Assembly: GCA_964502775.1 (NCBI GenBank) | Contig: CAZCYE010000046.1 | Coordinates: 1 to 12,603 of the forward strand | Reading direction: 5' to 3' | Source: CAZCYE01 sp964502775 | Lineage (GTDB): Bacteria; Actinomycetota; Acidimicrobiia; IMCC26256; PALSA-555 | Length of the DNA stretch: 12,603 nt | In this document: piece by piece, positions 1-6,217 of the stretch | How the letters are laid out: each line of letters opens with the position of its first letter | Position numbering within the stretch: position 1 is the stretch's first letter | Translations under genes and position numbers: made by a program | The notes under the pieces: model-generated | Seen by the model: only the letters and a program-made list of their open reading frames with translations | Told to the model about the DNA's origin: nothing | The model's database searches: none

Positions 1-71
1 GCACCAACCTGCTGGCCGAGACGTCGTCCGGGCTTGTACATCACACTACGAGGCAACCGCGCGAGCGGCGT

Positions 72-93
72 AACTATTTCCGGCGGAACTATT
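72..93. repeat. 7-bp direct repeat around an inverted repeat at the operon end
   Basis: On the minus strand AATAGTT occurs twice, 15 bp apart (93-87 and 78-72). Between and overlapping them is TTCCG-C-CGGAA (88-78), a perfect inverted repeat with one central base. The first AATAGTT copy contains the TAG stop of the histidine phosphatase gene. The function is unknown: a regulator site for something to the left, or part of a transcript end. A weaker hairpin, CCGC-GCGA-GCGG, lies at 57-68, without a T-run. Nothing else convincing is visible in bases 1-88. Confidence 0.4.
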
Positions 94-565
94 GCTCTGA
101 TGGCGGGACGTAGGTGGCTGACACCACCGTACCGTACGTGAGGTCGAGAACCCAAGTTGAGCCCTTGGCCATGTGCGGCTCGCCCACTTGCACCCCTTCT
201 CGCGAGAAGTGCGTGAGCAGCTCGCCAACCACGTCGCCGTGCGTGCACAGCACGGTCGCCTCGTCGGACACCTTCTCCACGAGACGCAGTGCGTCGCGCA
301 GGCTCGCGCCCTCGGCGAGCGCCTCGTCGGTGTCCATGGTGATCGCGAGACGCTCGGCGAGCGGCGCCACGGTCTGGACGCATCGCAGGAAGGGGCTCGT
401 CACGACCCGGGTGGGCGCGGGCGCCAGGACCTGCCGGGAGAGCGCCGCGGCCTGGCGCCGGCCGGCGCCGCTCAACGGTCGCAGCTCGTCGGCCCCACTC
501 CAGCCACTGCGGCTCCCCGCCTTGGCATGGCGCACGACGTAGAGCCTTGTGGTGTCAGGCACCAA
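89..565 (-). CDS. SixA-type histidine phosphatase (C-terminal half of a split MutT1)
   Basis: A 158-residue single-domain member of the histidine phosphatase superfamily. Visible signature residues are the RHA motif at 12-14 with His13 as the likely phospho-acceptor, the SPFLRCVQT block at 57-65 (family SPxxRAxQT) with Arg61, an acidic residue near 83-85, and the second active-site His109 in CTHGD. The family removes phosphate from phosphohistidine, nucleotides or small phosphoesters. In mycobacterial MutT1 such a domain follows a Nudix domain in one chain; here it is a separate gene whose start overlaps the Nudix stop. The start is TTG at 565 or the adjacent GTG at 562; GGAG lies 9 nt before the TTG. 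Substrate here is inferred, not shown. It is the last gene of the ppk operon. Confidence 0.87.
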   Translation of the reverse strand: MVPDTTRLYVVRHAKAGSRSGWSGADELRPLSGAGRRQAAALSRQVLAPAPTRVVTSPFLRCVQTVAPLAERLAITMDTDEALAEGASLRDALRLVEKVSDEATVLCTHGDVVGELLTHFSREGVQVGEPHMAKGSTWVLDLTYGTVVSATYVPPSEQ

Positions 566-1016
566 TGGGACCGACTCCGGGATCGGAGGGGATCCGGGCG
601 AGCAGCGCCCGGTCGTGCTCGTAGGTGAGGAGTCTGCCTGCTTCGGCCGGAGAGCACCAGCGGACCTCGTCCACCTCGGACCCGGGGACGAACACCGTCT
701 CCGCCTCCGGCTCCATCAGCCAGTAGCGAACGACCTTGGGCCGGCCCCGCGAGTCCCGATACCGGATCGCTCCCAGGTCGGCTCCCAGGCGGCAGCGCAG
801 GCCGGTCTCTTCGAGGACCTCGCGGCGGGCGGTGTCCTCGTCGGACTCGTCGCCCTCGCGCTTTCCCTTGGGGAACGTCCAGTCGTCGTAGCGAGGCCGG
901 TGCACCAACGCCAGCTCCAGGTCACCGGCGTGGTCTCGCCGCTCGACCACGCCCCCCGCGGCGAAGACGATCGGCTCGGGGTGAGACTCGTCGCCGGGCG
1001 TGGCGCTCACATCCAC
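555..1016 (-). CDS. Nudix hydrolase (MutT1 N-terminal-domain type)
   Basis: A 153-residue Nudix hydrolase. The Nudix box Gx5Ex7REUxEExGU is perfect, from Gly51 to Leu73, with metal-binding Glu at 66, 69 and 70. The preceding DDWTFPKGK segment is typical of the diadenosine polyphosphate/MutT1 branch. The family cleaves nucleoside diphosphates linked to another moiety; mycobacterial MutT1 acts on 8-oxo-(d)GTP and diadenosine polyphosphates. Length plus the following histidine phosphatase (153+158) is close to one MutT1 chain (about 317 residues). The two genes overlap by 11 nt in different frames. The start is GTG at 1016, inside the last unit of a 14-bp tandem array; a second in-frame GTG is at 1010. 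An in-frame TGA at 1035-1037 excludes a longer protein. Specificity is inferred. Confidence 0.92.
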   Translation of the reverse strand: MDVSATPGDESHPEPIVFAAGGVVERRDHAGDLELALVHRPRYDDWTFPKGKREGDESDEDTARREVLEETGLRCRLGADLGAIRYRDSRGRPKVVRYWLMEPEAETVFVPGSEVDEVRWCSPAEAGRLLTYEHDRALLARIPSDPGVGPIGA

Positions 1017-1074
1017 GCGCTCACATCCCCGCGCTCACATCCACGCGCTCACATCCACGCGCTCACATCCAGGC
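1005..1074. repeat. 14-bp tandem array, five units, between CHAD and Nudix genes
   Basis: Five contiguous copies of GCTCACATCCACGC (plus strand) start at 1005, 1019, 1033, 1047 and 1061; the unit at 1019 has C for A at 1029 and the last has G at 1072. Read on the coding (minus) strand, each unit holds GTG or ATG start codons and a TGA stop (as in ATGTGA). The unit at 1061 supplies the TGA of the CHAD gene (1063-1065) and the unit at 1005, with its flank, supplies the GTG of the Nudix gene (1016). Because 14 is not a multiple of three, consecutive units put stops in all three frames. Confidence 0.95.
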
Positions 1075-2559
1075 CGCGGGCCGCTTGCGTCGCACTCGCC
1101 GCCAGGACCGGGGCCATTCCGTGCGAGCCTGCCGGGCGATGTCGGTGGCGACGGCCGCCAGCTCGCCGGCCGTGAATGCGCTGGTTGCATCGCCGACGCG
1201 CGTGGCCGCCTCGCGCAGCCACGCGGCGGCGACCACGGCATCGTTGTGACGACCGAGCACCTCTTGCGCGTCGGTGAGCGCGGCGAGCGCCGAGCGCGCC
1301 GACTTCCCGAGCACCGGCTCCATCGCCTCGGTGGCGTAGCGCGCCCGCTTGGTGAGCAGACGGACCCGATGCAGGTCCTCGTCGGCCAGATCGCCCGGCT
1401 CGGCGGGGAGCGCCTCGACGGCACCGACGAGACGTCGCCACGGGCGCCGCACGATCTCGCGGCGTTCCTCGCGCTCGTCGTCGTCGATGCGCAGGAGCAG
1501 CCGGGGCCGTCGGGCGGCGACCACGAGCCGGTCCAGCAGCTCGACGTAGCGGGCACTGCGGAGCACCTCGAGCAGCGTGGCGCGCCCACTCGCATGCTCG
1601 GCCTGCAATCGCTCGAAGAGCACGGCCGCCCCGTCGCGCTCGCCACCACCGAGACGCGCGAGGTATCCCTCGAGCGAATCCAGGAGCACGTCGGCGTCGC
1701 GCACTGCGCCGAGTGCATCCCCGAGCCAGCCCAGCTCCGTGCGCAGCTCGCCCGCCCATTGCCAGTCGACGAAGTCGCCGAACGCGCGCAGATGCGAACG
1801 AAGGCGTCGAGTGGCGACACGCGCCTGGTGCACGTCCTCGGGATCGACACCGCGACGGATGCCGGGGTCGTGGGCGATGAGCTTGGCCGCTGACGCCGAG
1901 AGCGCGGCGCGGAGCAGCTTGGCGGCGTCGGCGCCCGGGCCCGCCGTCGGCGCGGACACTTCGGGTGGTGCCGTCGCCCGCGATCCGAGCGCGCGCACGA
2001 CGGGGGACACCGGATCGGCCGAGCTCGCGCCGGCGGCACGGAGCCGGTCGAGGATCCCCGAGATCGGCTCGGTCGCCGCACCGTTGGCGAGCACGACCTC
2101 GAGCTCGCGGGAGGTGCCCACGACGCGTGCGCCGTCCAGGTATTCCACCTGCTCGTCGAGCAGGGTCCCCAGCGGGATGCCCGGGGCCGATTCGAGCGGG
2201 AACGCGGTCTCGTGGGTGCACAACCGCGCCACGGGCTGGAGGGGCGCGTCGCGTGCGATTGCGCGCACGAGATCCAGGGCCTCGGCCGGCGGCGCCTCGG
2301 GCTCACCCTCGAACACCAGCGACACCGATGTCGAGTCGCCCTTGGTGGTGGGCGGCAGCTCGACCGACCAGACGTCGTCGCGGTGCGCGAGCAGGACGCC
2401 GGCGCGGGCCAGCCGGAGATCCTCGGTGTCCCAGTACGCCCGTTGACGGTCACGGGTCGTGGGCGGGCGGGCGATCACACCCGAGGCCGGGTCGGACAGC
2501 GCGGGGAGCTCGAAGATGGGAGGGGCGGAGAGCCTCGTGGTCCCCGGGCGCTCGCTCAC
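1063..2559 (-). CDS. CYTH-CHAD domain protein, polyphosphate-associated
   Basis: A 498-residue protein. Residues 1-190 resemble a CYTH (triphosphate tunnel) domain: YWDTEDLRLARAGV at 42-55, a HETAFPL strand near 116 and RELEV at 151-155. The usual N-terminal ExExK metal motif is not recognisable (ERPGTTRL near residue 3), so triphosphatase activity is doubtful. Residues 212-490 form a CHAD domain: VHQARVATRRLRSHLR at 243-258 and a second half-repeat with LHRVRLLTKRARY at 396-408, basic faces that in this family bind polyphosphate. I place the start at GTG 2559, in a GTGA overlap with the ppk stop. An open frame extends upstream to 2745, but that part is a shadow of ppk. The stop lies in the first 14-bp repeat unit, giving an unusual AAWM ending. 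Cotranscribed with ppk; probably acts on or tethers polyphosphate granules. Confidence 0.9.
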   Translation of the reverse strand: MSERPGTTRLSAPPIFELPALSDPASGVIARPPTTRDRQRAYWDTEDLRLARAGVLLAHRDDVWSVELPPTTKGDSTSVSLVFEGEPEAPPAEALDLVRAIARDAPLQPVARLCTHETAFPLESAPGIPLGTLLDEQVEYLDGARVVGTSRELEVVLANGAATEPISGILDRLRAAGASSADPVSPVVRALGSRATAPPEVSAPTAGPGADAAKLLRAALSASAAKLIAHDPGIRRGVDPEDVHQARVATRRLRSHLRAFGDFVDWQWAGELRTELGWLGDALGAVRDADVLLDSLEGYLARLGGGERDGAAVLFERLQAEHASGRATLLEVLRSARYVELLDRLVVAARRPRLLLRIDDDEREERREIVRRPWRRLVGAVEALPAEPGDLADEDLHRVRLLTKRARYATEAMEPVLGKSARSALAALTDAQEVLGRHNDAVVAAAWLREAATRVGDATSAFTAGELAAVATDIARQARTEWPRSWRRVRRKRPAAWM

Positions 2560-4628
2560 CCCCGGCTCTGGGCCCGCGCCACCGCGAGCTCGCACAGGCG
2601 CTGCTGGGCGTTGATGCCCTCGGTGGTCTCCACCTTGCTCCAGGATCCGCTGGGCCCGAGCTCCCACGCGAGCACGTCGTCGGCGAGGCTCACCTCGAGG
2701 ATCTCGTCGAGTCGCGCCCGGGTGGCCGGGGCCGACACCGGGCACAGCGCTTCCACCCGTCGGTCGAGGTTGCGGGGCATGAGATCGGCCGACCCGAAGA
2801 GGTACTCGGCGTCAGGACCGGCCCCGAAGCGCAGGATGCGCGAGTGCTCGAGGAAGCGGCCCACGATCGAGCGCACACGGATCCGCTCGGACAGCCCGTC
2901 CACCCCGGGGCGCAGGCAGCAGATGCCCCGTACCACGAGATCGATCTGGGCTCCCGCGATCGACGCCGAGTAGAGCTCGTCGATCAGCTCGGGATCCACC
3001 AGCGCATTCATCTTCATCACGATGCGGCCGCGATCGGCCTTGGCCGCCTCGGCCCGGATGCGCTCCCGCAGCGCCCCGCGTAGGCCCTCGGGCGCAACGA
3101 GGATCTTGCGGTACGACGCGGGGCGGCTGTAGCCGGTGAGGTGGTTGAACAGCTCGGTGAGGTCGGCGCCGAGCTCCCGGTCCACCGAGAGCAGGCCCAG
3201 GTCCTCGTAGAGCGTGGCGGTCTGCGGGTTGTAGTTCCCGGTGCCGACGTGGCAATAGCGTTTGATGCCGTCGGTCTCCTGGCGCACGATCAACAGGATC
3301 TTGGCGTGCGTCTTGAGGCCCACCAGCCCGTACACCACATGGACCCCCGCCTCTTCCAGCACGCGGGCGCGTTCGATGTTGGCCTGCTCGTCGAAGCGCG
3401 CCTTGAGCTCCACGAGCGCAACCACTTGCTTGCCGTTGCGCGCGGCCTCCACGAGTGAGCGCACGATCGCGCTGTTGGGACCCGCGGTGCGGTACAGCGT
3501 CTGCTTGATGGTCAGCACACCCGGATCGCGAGCCGCCTGGTGCACGAACGCCTCGACCGACTCCGTGAAGGAGTCGTAGGGATGGTGGACGAGCACGTCA
3601 CCGTGGCGGAGGGCTCGGAAGATGTCGGCCGGCTCGTCACCGACGGGTGCGAGCACGGCGGGGGTCTCACCCACCCACGGCTCGTCCTTGAGATCGGGCC
3701 GGTCGAGCGCGTAGATGTCCGAGAGCCCGGACAGGTCCAGCGGCCCCTCGACGCTCACCACCGCCGCAGGCGGGATCTCCAGCTCACGGCAGAGCACGTC
3801 CAGCATCTCGGCGGTGATCGTGCTGTCGACCTCGAGCCGGACCACGGGCCCGAACTTGGTGCGGCGGTGCAGCACGCTCTCCATCGCCTCGAGCAGGTCC
3901 GCCGCCTCGTCGTCGAGCTCGAAGTCGGCATCCCGGGTCACGCGGAACGGCGAGTGCCCGCGCACTTGCATCCCCGGGAACAGGCGGTCGAGATGCGCGG
4001 CGATCACCTGCTCGAGTGGGATGAACCGCTCCCCGTCGGCGAGTGGGACGAAGCGCGGCAGCAGGGGCGGCACCTTCACTCGAGCGAAGCGCTCCTCGCC
4101 GCTGTGGGCGTCGCACACCTGCACTGCGAGGTTGAGCGACAGGTTGGAGATGTACGGGAAGGGATGGGCGGGATCGACGGCAAGCGGTGTGAGCACCGGG
4201 TACATGGTCGTCTCGAAGGTGCTGGCGAGCTCGGCGCGGTCGTCGACGTCGAGGTCGTCCCAGTCGACGAAGCGGATCCCCGCTTGGTCGAGGGCGGGCG
4301 AGATGTCTTTCGTGAACACGGTGGATTGGCGCTCGGCCAGGGCGCGCACCTGCTCACGGATCCTGCTGATCGCCTCCACCGTGTTGAGCCCGTCGGGACC
4401 GCGGGTGCGCAGTCCCGCGTTGATCTGCTCTTGGATCCCCGACACGCGGACCTGGAAGAACTCGTCGAGGTTGGTGGAGAAGATGGCGAGGAACTTGGCG
4501 CGCTCCAGGAGTGGCGTGGACTCCTGCTCGGCGAGTGCGAGGACACGCGCGTTGAAGTCGAGCCATGAGAGCTCCCGGTTCAGGAAGCGGTCGGTGCCCG
4601 CGAGCGCCGGCAATTGTGGACCGGCCAT
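2556..4628 (-). CDS. ppk1: Polyphosphate kinase 1
   Basis: A 690-residue protein of normal family length. PPK1 reversibly transfers the terminal phosphate of ATP onto polyphosphate through a phosphohistidine. The N-terminal domain opens with FLNRELSWLDFNARVL (15-30) and FSTNLDEFFQVRVSG (50-64), both hallmark PPK1 blocks. The catalytic histidine is His441 in GLKTHAKILL, and the second conserved histidine is His595 in FLEHSRILRF. Arg379 lies in the KQTLYR block of the active site. ATG at 4628 is chosen because it fits the family N-terminus and lies six bases after a TANNNT hexamer; no Shine-Dalgarno is visible, consistent with leaderless translation. The TGA stop overlaps the GTG of the CHAD gene. 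A PHO-box-like repeat upstream suggests induction by phosphate limitation. Confidence 0.98.
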   Translation of the reverse strand: MAGPQLPALAGTDRFLNRELSWLDFNARVLALAEQESTPLLERAKFLAIFSTNLDEFFQVRVSGIQEQINAGLRTRGPDGLNTVEAISRIREQVRALAERQSTVFTKDISPALDQAGIRFVDWDDLDVDDRAELASTFETTMYPVLTPLAVDPAHPFPYISNLSLNLAVQVCDAHSGEERFARVKVPPLLPRFVPLADGERFIPLEQVIAAHLDRLFPGMQVRGHSPFRVTRDADFELDDEAADLLEAMESVLHRRTKFGPVVRLEVDSTITAEMLDVLCRELEIPPAAVVSVEGPLDLSGLSDIYALDRPDLKDEPWVGETPAVLAPVGDEPADIFRALRHGDVLVHHPYDSFTESVEAFVHQAARDPGVLTIKQTLYRTAGPNSAIVRSLVEAARNGKQVVALVELKARFDEQANIERARVLEEAGVHVVYGLVGLKTHAKILLIVRQETDGIKRYCHVGTGNYNPQTATLYEDLGLLSVDRELGADLTELFNHLTGYSRPASYRKILVAPEGLRGALRERIRAEAAKADRGRIVMKMNALVDPELIDELYSASIAGAQIDLVVRGICCLRPGVDGLSERIRVRSIVGRFLEHSRILRFGAGPDAEYLFGSADLMPRNLDRRVEALCPVSAPATRARLDEILEVSLADDVLAWELGPSGSWSKVETTEGINAQQRLCELAVARAQSRG

Positions 4629-4634
4629 GCCCGC

Positions 4635-4640
4635 ATGGTA
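4635..4640 (-). promoter_or_regulatory. -10 element of ppk operon, leaderless geometry
   Basis: TACCAT on the minus strand is followed by six bases (GCGGGC) and then the ppk ATG at 4628, placing the expected transcription start on the A of ATG. No good -35 hexamer lies 16-18 bp upstream, which suits an activator-dependent promoter. Inference from sequence only. Confidence 0.6.
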
Positions 4641-4686
4641 GCGGGGTGGTCACCGAAGCGGTCCGGGGCTTCGCCGACTTCTGCTC

Positions 4687-4719
4687 GTGACGTGAACAGG
4701 AGCCGACCACGAGGTGAAC
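4687..4719 (-). promoter_or_regulatory. PHO-box-like direct repeat (putative PhoP site)
   Basis: Three consecutive 11-nt units on the minus strand read GTTCACCTCGT, GGTCGGCTCCT and GTTCACGTCAC. The two outer units match the 7-base core GTTCACC of the actinobacterial (Streptomyces) PHO box, at the exact 11-nt register, with a degenerate middle unit. The site lies 46 bp upstream of the ppk -10 element, and ppk is a known PhoP-regulated gene in Streptomyces. It also lies about 24 bp upstream of a plus-strand TACTGT, so it could serve the divergent MFS gene. No neighbouring fourth unit matches. Confidence 0.6.
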
Positions 4720-4743
4720 GGATTCAGTGTCACCGCGGCCCAC

Positions 4744-4749
4744 TACTGT
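4744..4749 (+). promoter_or_regulatory. Possible -10 element for the leader peptide / MFS gene
   Basis: TACTGT on the plus strand would start transcription near 4756, about 35 nt before the first ATG of the tandem array. The -35 region is poor (GATTCA with 17-bp spacing). Weak call; the intergenic stretch 4629-4790 otherwise shows only the PHO-box-like repeat and the ppk promoter. Confidence 0.3.
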
Positions 4750-4790
4750 CGATCACCGTTGAAGATCGCGCCGCAAGAGCGAGCACCCCG

Positions 4791-4850
4791 ATGAGCATCT
4801 CGATGAGCATCTCGATGAGTACGCCGATGACCACGCCAATGGGCCCGCAA
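4791..4850 (+). repeat. 12-bp ATG-initiated tandem array at the MFS start
   Basis: Five units begin with ATG at 4791, 4803, 4815, 4827 and 4839. The first two are identical (ATGAGCATCTCG); the next are ATGAGTACGCCG, ATGACCACGCCA and an ATGGGCCCGCA form that is one base short before the next ATG at 4850. The MFS start itself (ATGACCACCGAT) resembles the fourth unit, so the array probably grew by duplication of the initiation region. Confidence 0.85.
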
Positions 4851-4853
4851 TGA
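4791..4853 (+). CDS. 20-residue leader peptide overlapping the MFS start
   Basis: An in-frame ORF starting at the first ATG of the 12-bp array encodes five tetrapeptides, each beginning with Met (MSIS, MSIS, MSTP, MTTP, MGPQ). It ends with TGA at 4851-4853, sharing ATGA with the MFS start codon. A GAG-rich stretch (GAGCGAG) lies about 8 nt upstream. This may be a translated leader that couples initiation to the transporter, or simply the relic of an N-terminal extension put out of frame by a single-base loss in the last unit. No homology is recognised, and expression is unproven. Confidence 0.35.
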   Translation: MSISMSISMSTPMTTPMGPQ

Positions 4854-6166
4854 CCACCGATCCCCGCTTTCTCCCCCCCGCGCCCTTCGCCCGCCTGGTC
4901 CGTACTCACGCCGCGAGCGCGTGCGCCGACGCGTGCTTCGCGGTGTCGCTCGCAGGGTCCATCTTCTTCCAGCAGCCCGCGGAGAGCGCTCGCGGCGACA
5001 TGTTGCTGTACCTGCTGCTCACGATGGCGCCGTTCGCGATCGTGGCGCCCATCATCGGCCCGGCGCTGGACCGGTTGCGAGGCGGGAGACGGTTGCTGCT
5101 GGTGGGGGCCACCGTCGGGCGGGGCCTGCTGTGCCTGGCGCTCATCCTCTACATCTCCGAGCCGGCACCCGGGGGGCTGCTCGTGTATCCCCTCGCCTTC
5201 AGCGTGCTGGTGTTCCAGAAGAGCTACTCCGTGGCCCGGAGCGCCCTGGTGCCCGCGCTGGTGGACGACGAGGCCGAGTTGGTGCGGGCCAACTCGAGGC
5301 TGGCGATCATCAGCCTCATCGCCGGGCTGGCCGGTGGCCTGCCCGCGTTCGGGATCCAGGAGCTCCTCGGTCCCGAGTGGTCGCTCATGATCGCGGCGGG
5401 GATCTACGGCATGGCCACGGTGCTCGGGTTGAAGATCCCGCGCACGCGCATGGCACTCGACGCGCGCGAGGAGCGGCTCGAGCGTGAGGAGATGCACCAG
5501 CCCTCGATCCTGCTCGCGGGCAGTGCGATGGCGGTGCTGCGCAGCTCGGTCGGCTTCATGGTGTTCTTCACCGCCTTTGCCTTCAAGGACGATCTCGCGC
5601 TGCTGGGCCTCGTGGGCGGCGCGGCCTGGACGGGCGGCTTCGTAGGCAGCCTCTCCGCCCCGGTCCTTCGCCGCCGGATGAGCGAGGAGAGCATCCTCGT
5701 GTCGGCGCTGCTCGCGGCCGCGGCGCTGGTGCTGCTCGGTGCGCTCACCGGCGGGACCGTCGGGTTCATGCTCGCGGGACTCTTCGTGGGCATCGGCGCC
5801 TCCGCGGGCCGGCTGGGGTTCGACAGCCTGCTCCAGCGTGACGGTCCCGACGCGGTGCGGGGCCGCGCCTTCGCCCGGTTCGAGACGCGATTCCAGCTCG
5901 GCTGGGTGCTCGGGGCGCTGGCCGGGCTCCTCCCCGTGAACGCGAAGGCGGGCCTGATCGGGTTGGGGGTCGTGCTCGTGGGCGCGGGGATCTCCTACCT
6001 CGCTGCGCTGCGCGCGGCGCGGACGAGCCCGCCCCGCACGAAGCTGCGTCCCGAGGCGGTCGATCGCGCCATCGTCCGAGCCCGGGCCGAGATCCGGAGC
6101 CGCCGCCAGCGCAGCCGCCATGGGCCCCCTCCCGGCGCGCACGGCGACGAGACGAGCCCGGGGTAA
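4850..6166 (+). CDS. MFS transporter, 12 TM
   Basis: A 438-residue polytopic membrane protein of the major facilitator type. About twelve hydrophobic segments can be drawn, roughly at residues 18-37, 51-75, 84-102, 108-136, 146-167, 174-192, 218-245, 250-272, 280-298, 299-325, 345-362 and 364-385. A motif-A-like loop, GPALDRLRGGRR, follows TM2 (near residue 70), and a basic cytoplasmic linker (about 195-215) separates the halves. A charged, basic tail of about 50 residues follows the last TM. The substrate cannot be told. ATG 4850 is the only start available: the frame is open only from 4763 and holds no earlier ATG, GTG or TTG. It shares ATGA with the leader peptide stop. It faces away from ppk and shares its control region. 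Confidence 0.85.
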   Translation: MTTDPRFLPPAPFARLVRTHAASACADACFAVSLAGSIFFQQPAESARGDMLLYLLLTMAPFAIVAPIIGPALDRLRGGRRLLLVGATVGRGLLCLALILYISEPAPGGLLVYPLAFSVLVFQKSYSVARSALVPALVDDEAELVRANSRLAIISLIAGLAGGLPAFGIQELLGPEWSLMIAAGIYGMATVLGLKIPRTRMALDAREERLEREEMHQPSILLAGSAMAVLRSSVGFMVFFTAFAFKDDLALLGLVGGAAWTGGFVGSLSAPVLRRRMSEESILVSALLAAAALVLLGALTGGTVGFMLAGLFVGIGASAGRLGFDSLLQRDGPDAVRGRAFARFETRFQLGWVLGALAGLLPVNAKAGLIGLGVVLVGAGISYLAALRAARTSPPRTKLRPEAVDRAIVRARAEIRSRRQRSRHGPPPGAHGDETSPG

Positions 6167-6168
6167 CA

Positions 6169-6192
6169 CGGTGCGCGCGGCCGGTCGCACCG
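6169..6192. terminator. Hairpin between convergent MFS and DUF2342 genes
   Basis: CGGTGCG (6169-6175) and CGCACCG (6186-6192) form a 7-bp GC-rich stem with a 10-nt loop, in the 51-bp gap between the two stop codons. There is no T-run on either side, so this is at best a GC-type bidirectional terminator. Confidence 0.4.
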
Positions 6193-6217
6193 ACGAGCGG
6201 GCACCCCGAGGCCGCCC

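Noticed and set aside
1..41. A minus-strand ATG at 41 opening a frame that leaves the left edge (MYKPGRRLGQQ...)
   Set aside because: Only 13 codons are visible, with no ribosome binding site, no TANNNT-N6 layout and no recognisable homology; could be a real next gene but is unsupported.
555..565. A frameshift joining the Nudix and histidine phosphatase frames
   Set aside because: Both ORFs have their own plausible termini and a start with GGAG upstream; a slippery sequence is not evident. Kept as two genes, with the split noted as a finding.
1005..1074. CRISPR-like array
   Set aside because: Units are contiguous 14-mers without spacers, so this is a simple tandem repeat.
1035..2453. Other long frames opposite or inside the CHAD gene
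   Set aside because: Arg/Ser/Pro-rich composition typical of frame shadows; the CYTH-CHAD frame has clear family motifs.
2560..2745. A longer N-terminus for the CHAD protein inside ppk
   Set aside because: The extra 62 residues are Arg/Gly-rich and lie wholly within ppk; the GTGA overlap at 2556-2559 gives a family-like start.
4730..6190. A 486-codon open frame on the minus strand opposite the MFS gene
   Set aside because: It mirrors the MFS coding sequence in a high-GC genome; the product is rich in Arg, Gly, His and Glu with no domain, whereas the plus strand gives a clean 12-TM protein.
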